Origin: Talaromyces rugulosus
Lineage: Eukaryota > Ascomycota > Eurotiomycetes > Eurotiales > Trichocomaceae
Assembly (NCBI RefSeq): GCF_013368755.1
Contig: NC_049564.1
Location: 4,224,001 to 4,288,000, forward strand
DNA length: 64,000 nt
Direction: 5' to 3'
Positions 45,276 through 58,403 of the stretch are shown one piece after another (positions within the stretch are counted from its first letter, which is position 1; every line of letters begins with the position of its first letter). Under the pieces are notes generated by a model, which saw only the letters and a list, made by a program, of their open reading frames with translations, did not search any database and was not told the DNA's origin. Position numbers and translations under genes: made by a program.

Positions 45276-47712
45276 ATGCCAAAGCGAAAGGCAGTACAAG
45301 AAAGCGGTCCGGCCAAGCGCACCCGTCGCAGCAAAGGCAAGTTTATTCTTCATGTTCTGTTCTTCGCGTATCTTGTACTTGTACCAGGTGATTTCTCATT
45401 GAGAATACATCTACTGACCCCGAGAAGCGACAGATGCACATCCGGAGAATGAAATCACAACTCCGGTTTCCCAACTGATTATCGAAGACAGCCCAGTGAG
45501 AGGCAAACCACCCGTGTGGGCAGATGTATGAAGACATGGCCCTATTTTGAAGTGCAAGTGAGCTAATTAGTGAGGAAATAGAATCGGTCTACTCTGTGTG
45601 ACACTTTGAGCTGGTTCCGATCTACCCAAGGAGGTTGCTATCAGTCAAACAAGGTGTGCCTTGGGGTTCTCCTGGATAAGGACAGTGGCTCACGGGCACA
45701 CATTGACGATGAGATTATCATCACAAGAGTGTGAGTACTACCCCTATTTGTATGCCCTATACCTTTGTTTTTTAACTAATATAACAAGGGGTGGCGGTCA
45801 ATCGATGGATGCAAAGGGCAACTTCTCCCAAGCGAAGGACCTAGACGAATCAACGAGGTCGATTGATGCGCTCTTGGCAAGCATGAGAATCGGAATTGCA
45901 GTCGGCTTGATAATCGGTTTGTCATCCTTCACTAGTAATGACTATTGCTTGGCTAATCTAATTATATACAGGAAACAAGAATACGGTTATTAGGAGACAA
46001 CTGCCTTACCGATACAACGTCCTTGCATTCTTTCGCGTTGTCGATATTTGGTTCGAGCAGGTTAACGGCAAGGTCGGTGCACAGGTCCGGTTCCAGAAAC
46101 TCAACCTGGAGGAACCCAGTTGGTGGGCTATCGAAGGATCTAGTAATCCTCCACCTGTAAGTGAGAGGGAGTTTACTCGTCCGCAGAGTAAGGAATGCAA
46201 CAAATGTTCTACTGTTAGCAATCGAGTTTACGAGGAGGGCTGGATGTGTCTGGATCGCAAATGCTCTGCTTTCTGGCGTTTGGAAACTGGCGAGCCTCCT
46301 GAGGAACTCCACTATCATGCAGACTTTCTCAGTTCTCGCGAACCGGTCGACGACCAGATTCAGCCTGAATTTAACCTAGTCCCCGAGTTACTGGAGAGTT
46401 TATTGGAATGCCCAGATACCTCAACACAGAGGATCGCCTGGAGGGGGATTGTATGTCCAGACTGCCAAAAATGCGTTTCCCGGCGATACTGGAGTGGATG
46501 GGTTTGCTCCGACCCATCGGATGTCAAGAACAGACGTGGGTGTCAGTGGAAGAAGTTTCTAAAAATGCCTCCGATCTCGCTTCGGTCAGTTATATCTGAT
46601 TTTGAAATAGGATCGACGAAGCGAGCTATTCGGATAGATGAAGGCCAACTTGTACGGCCGCAAGTCACGTTCACACGTGAATATCAGAAATTCATATATG
46701 AGATAGATGGGGTTGGCACTGTTGTCCATTATAGTGCTAATCGACCAGTACTGGGTCAACCTAACGGACCAAACGACCTTTTTCAAGGTCTACAGAGTGC
46801 TAACCTGGGTCTTCGTCGGTTTCCCCTACAGCAGTCCGTGGGTAAGTCGTTTTTAACCTCGATCCTATATTTCTTACTGCGTTGCTAACCAAATCAGTTG
46901 AGGGAACATTAACCGCGCATTTCGCTGTCAATTTCGTATGAATGCCCCAAATCCTTCCTAGAATACAGAGGCTAATTAATCTTGGAGTTTAGGGAATGCC
47001 GTACAAGTTTGTTGTGTCAGTTGATTCGAAAGGTTTCAGCGAAGCGCCACGCGAAATAAAGTATGCTCTTGGCCGTCTTACTTGGGCAACTCAACAGGTT
47101 GTTGGATCGAAAGCACAAGCACCCAACGAATTGCTGACGCTTGGGTATTTTGAGAAAATGGCCATAGGGGTACGTACATGATGAAATTCCGGTTTCTCGA
47201 TCCGACACTGACAAAAATCATAGTATCATGACGACGGAGAATCGTCTCTTGGACCGACCATTGCGACTCTATCTCTGGGCGCAAAGTCGACAATGAAAAT
47301 CCGTCTAAAGGATGAATACTTTCGTGGGTGTCGCACGCGTGGCAAAGTGCCCATCTCAGACGATGCGGTTCTGCCGGGCTGTTATAAATTCGAAGAACGC
47401 AAGGCATTACGAGAGCAGCACCAACGGGACGAGCTCACGGATGAAGAGTACAACGAAGGCCGCATGACACTGGCCAAAGAGGTCACACAGCGCGAAAGCA
47501 ACGTTCTCATAAACATGGACCTACACCATGGCGATTTGGTAGTCATGCATGGAACGCGGCTACAAAAATATTATGAGCACACCGTTATTTCCGAGGACAA
47601 GCTTCGGTTTGCTCTGACAGCTCGTTATATCAAGCCAGACCAGGTGCCCGAAGAAGAACACCACAAGGGAGACTTTGAGCTAGAACCGGACCAAGTGTAC
47701 GACGGCCGGTGA
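45276..47712 (+). CDS. SRA-like / zinc-finger / AlkB-type dioxygenase fusion protein
   Basis: Eight exons: 45276-45336, 45434-45525, 45582-45730, 45789-45916, 45972-46841, 46898-46935, 46993-47169 and 47224-47712, giving 2004 nt and 667 residues in frame. Residues 1-20 are basic (PKRK, KRTRRSK), a possible nuclear signal. Residues about 60-195 resemble an SRA/YDG domain: IDDEIIITRVGGG (92-104), GNKNT, YRYNV (156-160), FFRVVDIWFE and RFQKL. Zinc-finger cysteines follow: C219, C222, C236 and C241, then VCPDCQKC with more cysteines further on. The C-terminal half is an AlkB-type Fe(II)/2-oxoglutarate oxygenase: H507-x-D509 (YHDDGE), HGDLVVMHG, H624 (YYEHTV), and the AlkB signature R633-x3-T-x-R639 (RFALTAR). 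AlkB proteins oxidatively demethylate nucleic acids; SRA domains read methylated cytosine. A role on modified DNA is my inference. The SRA assignment is by eye and less certain than AlkB. Confidence 0.83.
45337..45433 (+). other. Probable GC-AG intron
   Basis: The donor is GCAAGT directly after AAAG, the classical consensus of rare GC donors. The acceptor is GCGACAG. Only this choice keeps the reading frame into exon 2; the nearby GT donor leads to a stop within a few codons. Confidence 0.7.
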
Positions 47713-48538
47713 AAGTGAGCGCTGGCATGTACGACATTGGAAGTTGGAGGTCCCTGTCACCTCGGAATAATATTGAGCCAGAGTATCGTTCAGTTAGTAC
47801 TATATAGAGCAATATGTATTAATATACACGAATTTAGTCATAGACCAGTCATAATTTAACTGCTTACTTGCATCAAAAAGGCATAATATACACAATAATT
47901 AACGAATACGAAGGCGCCCCTGCATGCCATTGGGCCGGGACGAAAACCACTGGGGAGCTGAACCAACTAATGACCAGCTAACATTGCAGCCTCAGTCAGC
48001 GGTTGCGCTTGCGCTTGCTTACTGCCACTACTTGCTGCCGACCGCTCCTGCAACTCTTCCAACACCAACACCCCCCAAGCAGTGTCTCCAGCCTGGTTTT
48101 CTCGCTTTCGGCCCTTGGTTTTCGCTGCTGCCAATCACGAATCTCTGCGGTCTATGAAGCGTTTATTCCAGCGCTGTCAAACTCGATAATAACAACAGTA
48201 CTCGTGTTGACAGTGACGCACATGCGGGGATGCCAGATTCGGCACCCGCTAATAACAGGTGAATCGTGCACAGTCGCCTTGTCGAATGCCTTCTGCTCAT
48301 AGCGGCCATCGATCATTATCATTATTATTATTATCATCCTCCTAGTCTCGTCTCTCCTCGGCTTTTTCATCGCTAGATGGTCTGCCCATCGCTCGTTTCC
48401 GCCGACTTCGACCCCACGAGTTGCTCTCGAATTGTTCGCTGCTCACACCGTCCGAGTCCGAGTCATATATAGCCGCCGTCATACGTCGAAGCAGATCCTA
48501 CAATTGTCGTCGGACAATCGCTCAAAAACGTATTCGAA
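47713..48538 (+). promoter_or_regulatory. Intergenic and 5' leader of the Rho GEF
   Basis: No gene is visible. An ATT/ATC microsatellite-like run lies near 48314-48338; the stretch before the ATG is pyrimidine-rich, typical for a highly transcribed fungal gene. Confidence 0.45.
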
Positions 48539-51500
48539 ATGTCTCAGTACCAGTCGGGCCAGCAGGCCTATTACGGCCAGCAGAACCATCCCCCCGCATC
48601 CTCGCAGAATACGTCGCATCGCCCGTACGCAGCATACTCGCCCCAACCAGACCAGGCCACGCCGTTGAGACGAATGCCAAGCTACATTGCTGGCGACGAT
48701 TCGAACTATGCTCCTCCGGGGGCCAATGGCGAGGGTGAACATGGAACCCCCCAAGGCCACGCGCCTCCCGGAACTGTTTACAATAACCTCAACCACACCG
48801 CGCAAGCCAACCTAGGCTCGAGACATTCTCAGTTCTCTGTCGGGAGCTCCCAGCAGTCAAACCCGAGTCGCGCTTCGTCGCATGGCTCGTCTGCGACTTC
48901 TACTTATCCTATACAGGCATACCACAACTCAGTGCCGCCGCCAACCTCGCCGAATGCCTACAATCCACAGCAATATGTCCGGCCGCACTCGCTATCTCAA
49001 CCCCCGTCAATGGCCTACAACCCTCAGACATACACTGGGAATCCGCAGTACATGAACGCCCCATCTCCGTACCAACCCTACAATCCCGCTGCTTATCAAC
49101 CGAACCCGGCCCTGAATCGACAGCCCACGAATCCTACCGCGCGCTATCAACAACCGGCTACGTATGGAATGCCGTCTCCCCAGACACAGGGGCCTCCGCT
49201 TCCCCCTCGTGGAGTAGACCACCCCTATGGCCCGCGTCAATCCCAGCTTTCTGCGGAGTCGTCTCCAAATCCAAACTACGGCCATTCCCCTACAAACCAA
49301 CCTTCGCCCTCATTGAGCTACCATTCCTCGATACACCACGCTGGGCAGCCATCACCGGGCTTTGCAACGAACCAATCATACATGAGCTCGAGCCCCAATT
49401 CACAGCCTTCCCGTCAGCCTTCTCGTACGTCGCCGGCGTTACCACAACTTCCTCCCGTGATTTCTTCGCCCACGATTGAGGAGCACCCCCCGGCGCCACC
49501 CGCTCACCAGCCTCACGGTGATTTAGTATACGGAGACAATAACTCTGCAGCAGTTTCGAGGAATTCCGGATCGTCTCCCACGTACCAATCAACGGTTCCT
49601 CGGCGGACAGACACCCTGACTCGACACCCACAAGCTCGACCTCTCCCTGGCCCTCCTCCCGATGCCGAAGCGGAAACACAGAACGGTTCATTGAACACAT
49701 ATGACGATCTGATGAAACAGGTTGAAGCAGCCGTGCAAGGTCGATCAGAAATGAGGAATCCCAACCCTAGATGGTCGTCTCACACGGAAGGACGAACTAC
49801 GGACGGCGAGCCTCGTCCTCTGTTTACGGAGGATACTACAGCATCCCAACTGTCTCCCGACGAGCAGCATACACACACAAACGGGAGTGTTGCAACCGGT
49901 ACAGGGCAATATGTCAATTATGATGCGTATAGTGACGAAAGCGACGCCGAGGCTGCTGCTGGTATCGCAATGATGCAGATGGCGGATGAGGAAGAAAGGG
50001 TCGAAGCTGAGCGGCGAATGAGCAGAACCGGAACATCTGTTTCTCTCTTCGCCAGCCAGGAACCGCAACCGCAGCCGCCCACCCCTGGACTTTTCACCTC
50101 TTTCCAAGAAGCCAGCAGTGACAGTGACTATGCCCATTATGATTTGGCAGCGTACGGTGGGGGCTATGAGGCTCCAATGCACTATGGGGATACATTTGCC
50201 TCGGGTACCGAGATCAGGCTCCCTGGCGTGTCAAACTCTCTCCGAAACTCTGTTGATGCAAGCTATGCCGACGAAAACAGCCATACTTTTGGCAATCATG
50301 GATCGACACGCGGATACCCTGATCCCACCCCAGCGCGAGTTGATACCGGGGGCACTGGCGGCTTAGCACGGCCAGGCACCATGGGCCATCGTATGAGCTT
50401 CGATGATGCCGATGAAGATACTGTTCTACCAATGCCCGATATCGATACACCATCAGGAAGCCAAAGCCCGGAAAAGGGCGAACCAGCAGACCTCTTCTAT
50501 CACCCGGGAATGCGTCCACTACCACCGGCACCCGTGGAGCCAGCAAACATTTTGTCTCATTTGATGCCCGCGGGCACTTATCGGAATGATCAATCAGGTG
50601 ATCAGGACGAGACTGATCAATTTAGACCTCTTCCTCCCATTTCCACGAATACTTACGACCAGTCACAGTCCAACCTGCCCCAAGTTCCGCGATCATCATC
50701 CTTGTCGAGTCATAGTAGCACACCACGTACCGAGGCTCCCATTAGATCCAAGACCGACGCAGATCGTGCGAAATACAAGCAGCAACAGGAGTTTTTACGT
50801 CAACAAGCACAGGACCCCACTGGTGCTCTTGGGTACAGTGCAAGCCCAGAGCCTTCTGCGATAACTCTCGATCTCCCAACCCTCCCCGCAAACAGACGGA
50901 AGAGGTTCAATCCAGCGAAACTGTCGTCGGAGCAATTCCGCAAGTGTTCTGAGCCATGGGCGCTTAGCTCAATTGTAGCATGGGTGAAAGATTTGAGTGA
51001 AGATGAAACCGATCTTAAAAAACATGTGGTTGTCGATGCCATTGTCGCCTTGTTCACACATAAAGTTCCCACGATGAACACGGCTGACGCGGAAACACTC
51101 GGAGCCTCGGTCGTTAATAGCATGTTGAACGCAGGGGCACTGATTAGGGATGAAGAATGGGTTAAATTCAGCAACAGGTCGCTATCCGGTGTTTTGTTCC
51201 AGATAACGGGCAGTGGATGTTATTCTTCACGACTTCACGTCCAAGAGACTGATGGGTTTGGCCGCTGTTACTCGCACCATTGCATGAGAACGCTGAAGAA
51301 GATCAATCTCAAGGCGCAAGTAATGGGGCCTCAAAAGAAGGCACAGGATTGGGTTACGTTCTACGGTATCCCTAAAGAAGTCTGGGAAACCCACCCCAAG
51401 AAAGAGATTGATCGTCAAAACAACCTACATGAAATTGTCACGACTGAAGATTCCTTCATTGCGCAGTTGGATGTGCTGAGAGAACTTTATCGTGATCAGC

Positions 51501-53981
51501 TGGCCAAAATGCAGCCTTCTATCATCACGCCGAAACGCCTCGAGAAATTTCTACGAGATGTTTTTGGCAAGGTTGATCAGGTTAAAAAAGTTAATGAAGA
51601 TTATCTTCTCGCACAGCTCAAGTATCGGCAGAAGGAACAGGGACCTTTTATTGCTGGTTTCAGTGACATTTTTCGGGAATGGATACGAAAAGCCAAGGCA
51701 GCATATATAGACTACGCTGCAACTTTCCCCAATGCCAATTATCTAGTGCGCAAGGAATCTGAGCGCAATACACTCTTCAAGCAATTCTTGAACCAAGCCC
51801 GCGACAACAAGCTTTCAAATCGGTTAAGTTGGGATACCTATCTCAAGGCCCCCATTACTCGAATTCAACGATACACGTTGTTGCTATCGACAGTGCACAA
51901 GAACATGACCAAGGACTCGGAAGAGAAGCACAATTTGGCGCTGGCTATTGAAGAAATCAAGGTTGTTGCGCTCGAATGTGACAATAAAGTTGGCGAGATG
52001 TCAAAGAAAGTCGATCTCATGGAACTCTCCGCCAGACTCCAACTCCGACCAGAGATGAGAAATGAAGTTGAACTGAATCTTGAACACCTAGGAAGAGAGA
52101 TTATCTTCCAGGGCGACCTTCAACGACCTGGTACGCGAACAAGATTCAATCTGGTTGATACCCATGCGGTGCTTTTCGATCACTATCTTGTCTTGGCCAA
52201 GGCTATGCAAGGCCGCGATGTATCCAGGACTGGGAAATTCGAAATATACGATGTGTCAAAGTTACCGATTCCTATGGATCTACTGGTCTTGGAAAGTACG
52301 AATGATGATCCGGTGGTCAAGTCCTCGGTGAAAGGAATCTCAACAGTAGCGCCTCCTTCAGGTGCTGCTGCTCGTGGCCCTGGCACAGGTCCTTTAACAC
52401 ATACAAATAGTTCCACCTCGACGACTTTGACTACTACATCATCTGGAAAGTCTTTCGTAGCAACGACTGTTCTCGAAAACTCCAAGGATGACAAGATTTT
52501 GTACCCTTTCAAGGTTAAACACCTGGGTAAAACTGGCACCTATACGCTCTTTGCACCATCTGCACAAAACAGACAAGATTGGTGCGAAAAGATCATCGAA
52601 GCCAAGACGAAACATGCTTCCTCTCTGTTCGCGCAAAATGCCGAGCCCTTCCGGCTGCGAGTTTTGGCCGATGCTGCCTTTACTTACTCGGAAACACCAG
52701 GAGCTAAACCCGTGATGATCAACGGTACTCCTCTTGATCGAGCTATACAAGATGTCGAAGCAAAGTTTGCCAATATAGGTATCCGGCCCAATCCGGTCTC
52801 CCGGGCGGCCGTCAATTGTGCCACGGTATTCCAACAGCAAAGCGGGCAATTGATGTGTGCTATTGGCACAGATGCCGGGGTTTTCATCTCTCGATACGAT
52901 GATCCTCGTGGCTGGACTAGAACGATTACGATCTCCCGAGTAACCCAGATTGCGATTTTTGAGGAATTCAATTTGATGATCCTTATTGCCGACAAATCTT
53001 TGATTGCATATCACCTGGATGTAGTGTGCCCAAACAGCGGCATGCCTTCTCAGACGTCTCAACATGATTCTGCGCGCCGAGCACCGCAAAAGATTTCAGG
53101 AAACCGTGAGGTTGGCTTCTTCTCTATAGGTAGAATGAAGGATCGTGTGTTGGTGTTTTACAAGAAGCGAGACGGTATCTCATCTACTTTCAAGGTTTGT
53201 CATTTCTTGTCTTTATCAAGTTAAAAAAAGGGAGTAATGCTTACACAATTCACAGGTCATCGAGCCAGTTCTACACAAGTCAACTACTAGTCGATCACGC
53301 CTTTTCTCCTCTCGTCGTGGCCAAACCGAATTCTTCCGCGACTATGATGAATTCTACATCCCCACGGAAAGTTACCACATCAATTTATTCCATACATCCC
53401 TTGCCATATCGACACAGCGCGGAATCGAGGTCTTGACACTTGATAAGAAGCAGCCCTGGTCTGTGCCAAACCTTAGTTCTGGCGCACCAGAGGCACAGCC
53501 CTATTTGACAAGTATCGCGACCCGTATCAAAGATCTTCGGCCACTGGGTATGTTCCGACTGAGTGACAGCGAGTTCCTGCTAGCATACAGCGAATGCGCA
53601 GTATATGTCAACAAGCTCGGCGATGTGTCGCGGAGCGTTGTTATGGAGTTTGTCGGACGAGCTCATACAGCTTGCCTGTACGGCAAATTCCTCATTTTGC
53701 TAAATGAGGATTTCATTGAAGTCCGCAATGCAATGAACGGCCGCTTGAGACAGGTCATTCCAGGTCGTAATGTTGTCTGCCTTGATGATGGTGGCAACAT
53801 GGAAGGAAACGCGCCTGTCAATTCTAGCAGTTTTGCTGAATCCGGTGCCAATGGGCAGACTTCGTTGACAAGGGACCTTGCCCGTGTGGGTCGTACTATC
53901 AAGATTTGCATGCAGCATCCGCAGTACGATCGCAGTCAAGTTGTGGTTGAGCTGATTGAAAATGAGGGGCAAAAGGATTGA
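48539..53981 (+). CDS. Rho1 guanine nucleotide exchange factor (DEP-DH-PH-CNH)
   Basis: Two exons: 48539-53194 and 53256-53981, giving 5382 nt and 1793 residues in frame. The first 750 residues are disordered, rich in Pro, Gln, Ser and Tyr, with many YNPQ-like motifs. A DEP-like region follows at about 810-910 (SSIVAWVKDLSED, VVVDAIVALFTHK). The RhoGEF/DH domain is at about 960-1150 (RQNNLHEIVTTEDSFIAQL, PITRIQRYTLLLS). Then come a split-looking PH domain (about 1180-1370) and a C-terminal CNH/citron domain. This is the Rom2/Tus1/Rgf architecture: it activates Rho1 for cell-wall synthesis and polarity. Which of the paralogues it is cannot be decided here. An additional small intron in the long first exon is not needed. 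Confidence 0.93.
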
Positions 53982-54676
53982 TTGGTTACTATTCACAAGT
54001 AATATCAATAATCCTCCTCCCCTGGACAATAATTACCTTTTTTTTCCCGCAAGCGTTGCTTCTTTTGACATTTTCTCAAAGTATCGCATTTTGAATAACT
54101 TCTCATTTGAACGGCGATTGGTGGATCTCTTCTTTTTTTTTTTTCTTCTGGCATTTTCACTAGTATTCCCTTTCCATACCTCATTTCTAACGATAATGCC
54201 TCTTTTTTTATTCATTGAATCTCCTTGTGACGAATTCGATGAAAGATGGATGCCCATGAACTTTTTGTTATATTGGGCTCATATTTGAGGGAGTTCGGTT
54301 ACTTATTCCTTTTTTAATTTATATACGGTGTATCTGTATGACTCAAGATGGCCTTTCTAAAACAGAGGGGGTTCAAGAGTCTTTGTATATAGATAGTGAG
54401 CATTGGGATGATCAATTGTGTTTGTTGATACAATGCAATCATATATATGTTATCCTTGACTGAATTATGATTCGACATTGAATATTGAAAATCTGCATAT
54501 AACATTGAAATACCTATTATAATTGAAGGGGAAAACACGAATACATCTTGATATATTCGTTCAAATTACATATATGTAAATAAAACCAGAGGTATTTCTC
54601 ATAATCATATCAAACGAAGTCATTAAAACCACATCAACATAATAACAAATAGCTGGTATCAATAATTAAAAGATCG
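53982..54676. other. Intergenic between convergent Rho GEF and membrane protein genes
   Basis: AT-rich 3' UTR sequence with T-runs near 54041 and 54130-54145; no gene seen. Confidence 0.5.
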
Positions 54677-57102
54677 TCACACATTAGTATCTGCACTCGG
54701 CTTCTTCCTCCTCACCAGCTCTCTGGTAACCAGACCTGGACCGCCAACAGCTAATTCAAATGGCGGCGTCAGTCCTTCTTTTCGAGATCGAGCATCGCCT
54801 GACACGTCTTTATATATGGGGCCCTCGGACGGTGGCGAGTGCTGTTCAGACTTATTATCCCCCCCTTGATCACTACCATTCTGTCCCGTTGGTATCTCGC
54901 TTCTACCCTCAGCGACAACACCAACCAGGCCATCCACATCCTTGAGAGACTTCAAATCCTCGTTGTCCGTATCACGAATCCCAGGCAGATGATCCACATG
55001 ACCAAACCTCTGCAGCTGGGCGCCAACACGCACCATCGCAAACGCATCCAGGGTATCAGTCCATCTCGGCGAAAAATAAGTATGCGCCATGAGCGCACAC
55101 AGAGCGAGAATCTGGATTCCAATCAAAATAGAAACCGTGACGATAGCAGCTAAGCTCCATTTCGGCTTGATCAGCACGGCACCCGCGGAAGAAAAAATGG
55201 GACGCGAATTGCCCCCATTGAATGCGGCTGTATTCAAGAGGCCCTCGTTGGCAAAGTACGTGGCCATGGAGAGAACTGACTTTCCAACATGGGTATAGTT
55301 GAAAATGGCTGCCAAGTTAAACGCGGCGCCGGCGAGGTGTTGGTAGAGGAGGCCATCCCTGTCTTGGTATTTCATTAGATACTGGTATGTATCGTAATTG
55401 CATATCGATCCTGTGCCACGAGAATCAAGTCCGTAATTCAATCTATCTTTAGAGACATGGGCAAACGGAATAACATTCAGTTGGCAGAGAAGAGTGATCG
55501 TTTGGGCAGCGGTGTCGTTGTTAACTTTGCTGACTGCATTGAAGAAGGTCATGTTACCAAATAGAGCCAGGGCGCTCGTCATAAGTGGTCCAGGCGCGTA
55601 TATATTGTTTTTCACATTGGATGTGAATGGATCATTAGGCGCATTCATGGACGAAATGGTACGACTTGGGTTGTTGTCACCACTGAGCCACTTGTTAGTA
55701 ATTTTATCATGCTATTTGTCTTTGGGCGTGGGGAGGGAGGGGGTTATGATTGGTGAAAAGTATCAGGAGACTTACGAAGTCGTCGGAATACCATAGCGCT
55801 GTTCAGGACCAAGGAAATCGTTATATTCGGTCGCCATTTCTTCAGGGCCGGGCCATTTTTCCAACAACGGCCCTGGGTTTCCTCCATTCCAGTCGTTGTT
55901 GACCTCAAAGTAGCCCCGTGTGGAACGAACAGTGCAATGTAGTGTAGAGCTGACCGCGTTGTGGAAACTGTCTGTATAAGACGCCAGCATAAACGAGTTG
56001 TGAATACCAAAATCAATCCACAATTCTTCGGATAGATCCTGTCGATCTCTGGTGAGGTTCCACGGTGTACTTCCAGACGCTCCGGGCACACAGATGCGAA
56101 TATCAAAGGTTTCGGGGGCTGAAAAGTTGGTCACAAATGGCTGGTCCCCCGGGCAGACCTGCGGAAAGGCAGATGACGGGGTGATCTCGCAGTCTATGGA
56201 GGAGTTGAGGCGCATGGCATGCTCTCGTAGAATGCCTGTGTTGGATCCGTTCTTGATGGAGGAGACAAAATACCTATCATTATACCGAACTCCTAGGCCA
56301 TCCAATGTGTACCAATCAAAAGTGCTGCGCAATTGGTTGTTGGGTACGTCGAGAAATCGGAGTGGCGAATCCGGCCACATATATGGCTGCTCGTCGTAGT
56401 TGGACAGCTGCTGAAGCTTTTTGGTAACGTACTAGACGACCGCGTTTTGGGGCACATGTTGCAAATCCGAGGGCGAAGGATCCAACCCGACTGCTGACGG
56501 TATATTCCCATCCGAGCACGCGTTGATTGGCGCCTCACGCAGTCGACAATATGGATGCTCTCAAGCTGTACCAGAACAGCCTGGATAGCAGGTGTGAAGG
56601 TTACCAGCAAAATGAGCAGCCCGCCAAAGGCAACAAACCGACTCCGGGAGAAACACCGGAACCACGAAATCACACCAGTCCAAGGACGGTTGGCAAGAGT
56701 GATCAGATCTGGTAACGAGAGTTTTTGCTTGGGCGACTGGCGCTGCGCGTAGACTGCGGCTGCTTGGGCAAGAAGACCAGACACAATTGGGATAGCCAGG
56801 ACAACCTGGATTTGGGAGAAGAATTCAATAGCATACCACCCGTGGCGAACACTGTTGATCACTTTGACGGGCAACCCGTAGACCTGATTGAGATATGAGG
56901 ATGCGTTCACTGGTCGACTCATCAGAATACCCGTGATAACCCATGATATCAACAGGATGCTAATGTATAGCACTAGCAGGAATATTGAAGCAGTTCTGTA
57001 GCGAAGGGGCCTAAGGACTGGGCTTTTAGCTGGCGGGCCCTTGGCCTTTTTCTGTGCCTGATTGTTTGTCATTGTTGAGTCGGATAATTGATGTGTGTGC
57101 AT
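54677..57102 (-). CDS. Multispanning fungal membrane protein of unknown function
   Basis: Probable exons on the minus strand: 57102-56539, 56431-55776 and 55682-54677. A start at 57072 (MTNNQAQ) is equally possible. Exon 1 carries four hydrophobic segments (IFLLVLYISILLISWVITGIL, VLAIPIVSGLLAQAAAV, FVAFGGLLILLVTF and surroundings). The middle is a long extracellular-type domain with several N-glycosylation motifs and cysteines. One more helix precedes the tail (AAIVTVSILIGIQILALCALM). The cytosolic tail is charged and includes a Ser/Gly-rich part. It resembles a large family of uncharacterised Pezizomycotina membrane proteins. The first intron (56432-56538) is doubtful: the sequence inside it also reads protein-like up to an in-frame TAG, so a disrupted gene is an alternative. 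Confidence 0.68.
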
Positions 57103-58403
57103 CAACTACACAGACATGGATACTTCAATGTTGAGCAATATCCGTCCAAGGCAGCCCGCGAGTGCTCATGAGGGCAGGGTTATTTATATACAGCCTCATC
57201 AGAGATCCCAATTTGAACCAGCATGAATTAGTGAGGAACGCCTTACCATACGCGAAGGAAAGGGCATCTACGACATGCCAAGAAAAATATCGTGACCTAG
57301 AAATAGAGCCGAAGGATATCGGCGGCTAAACTTCCAGGTAACTGTCTCATATCGTAGGTGAGATAGGGCTAGTATTCAATAAAAGACCCGCTGCACGTAG
57401 TACAAATAAGAGCCTCCGCGTCGAATAAGCCAGATACAGCCACAGATGAAATAAATGACATAATAGAGCCCTCCTGTAATGTCGGTGCTGGTGAGACTCT
57501 AAAGACAAATTCTCTGTATCATGTTTAAATATAGATTATAGATTAATTGCCCGATTGGAACAGGGCGGAACTGCCAAGACCAATTTAGATTGCCCGGCCA
57601 ATCAGAGGCTCTGATAGCCTGCCAAGACCGGGCGGGCGGCGGATACGTGCTGTCATTTCCAGTCCCATGCAGCGGGTCCATACTATATTTAGCATTCAAT
57701 GTTGGCAGTATTTATTTGATAGATCTTATTTCATTTTCTACAATGGCTCTGGGGCAGCAATATTATGTTGTACGGTCTGCTCCCAACATTGCAAGTCTCA
57801 CAATGTTGATCGTCTTTTTGGAATAGTTAATCTGTATCATATCACGTAACATTAAATATGTGTAACCGAATACGACTACGGAGTACCACGTATAGAATCC
57901 TAGCGCCATGGGCTCCTCGCTTATTTGTTTTCTTTTGTGTTTCTGACACTTTCTGTGTTAATCTGGCGTAGCGTAGATACGAAAGTGGTTTAGCACTTGA
58001 CCACATCTCACGTCGTATCAGAACCGCCAACCTTAATTAAGTTAATAATGTAAAAAGCTGACCCGTTATCCCGCACTCGAAGCTTCGAAGTTTCCAAGAC
58101 CCTATTATTATCCTTCAATAAAAGTTGACTATTTAATCACTTGGGGTCTAGCTTACTAGATGTCCTACTGATGACAGGATTAGAGATGATCTGCGGCTTA
58201 ATTACAAGGGCGTGACTATAGGGCGGGGTGTTAGGCTGTTACATTTCTTCTTTCCAATACATGAAGGTGACTGCATTGGAGGATTTCAGGTACGGGATCT
58301 ATATAAGGAGGTCTTCCCCCTATGCAAAAATAATAATATACATTTCCACATTCTTTCCAACTTTCAGTTCTGTGTACATTTCATATGAATTTTCACTTTC
58401 AAA
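57103..58403. promoter_or_regulatory. Long intergenic between membrane protein and glutamic peptidase
   Basis: 1.3 kb with no convincing gene. It holds TACGGAGTA at 57877-57885 and the peptidase TATA element at 58300-58306. Confidence 0.5.
58300..58306 (+). promoter_or_regulatory. Probable TATA box of the glutamic peptidase
   Basis: TATATAA 104 bp upstream of the start codon. Confidence 0.55.
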
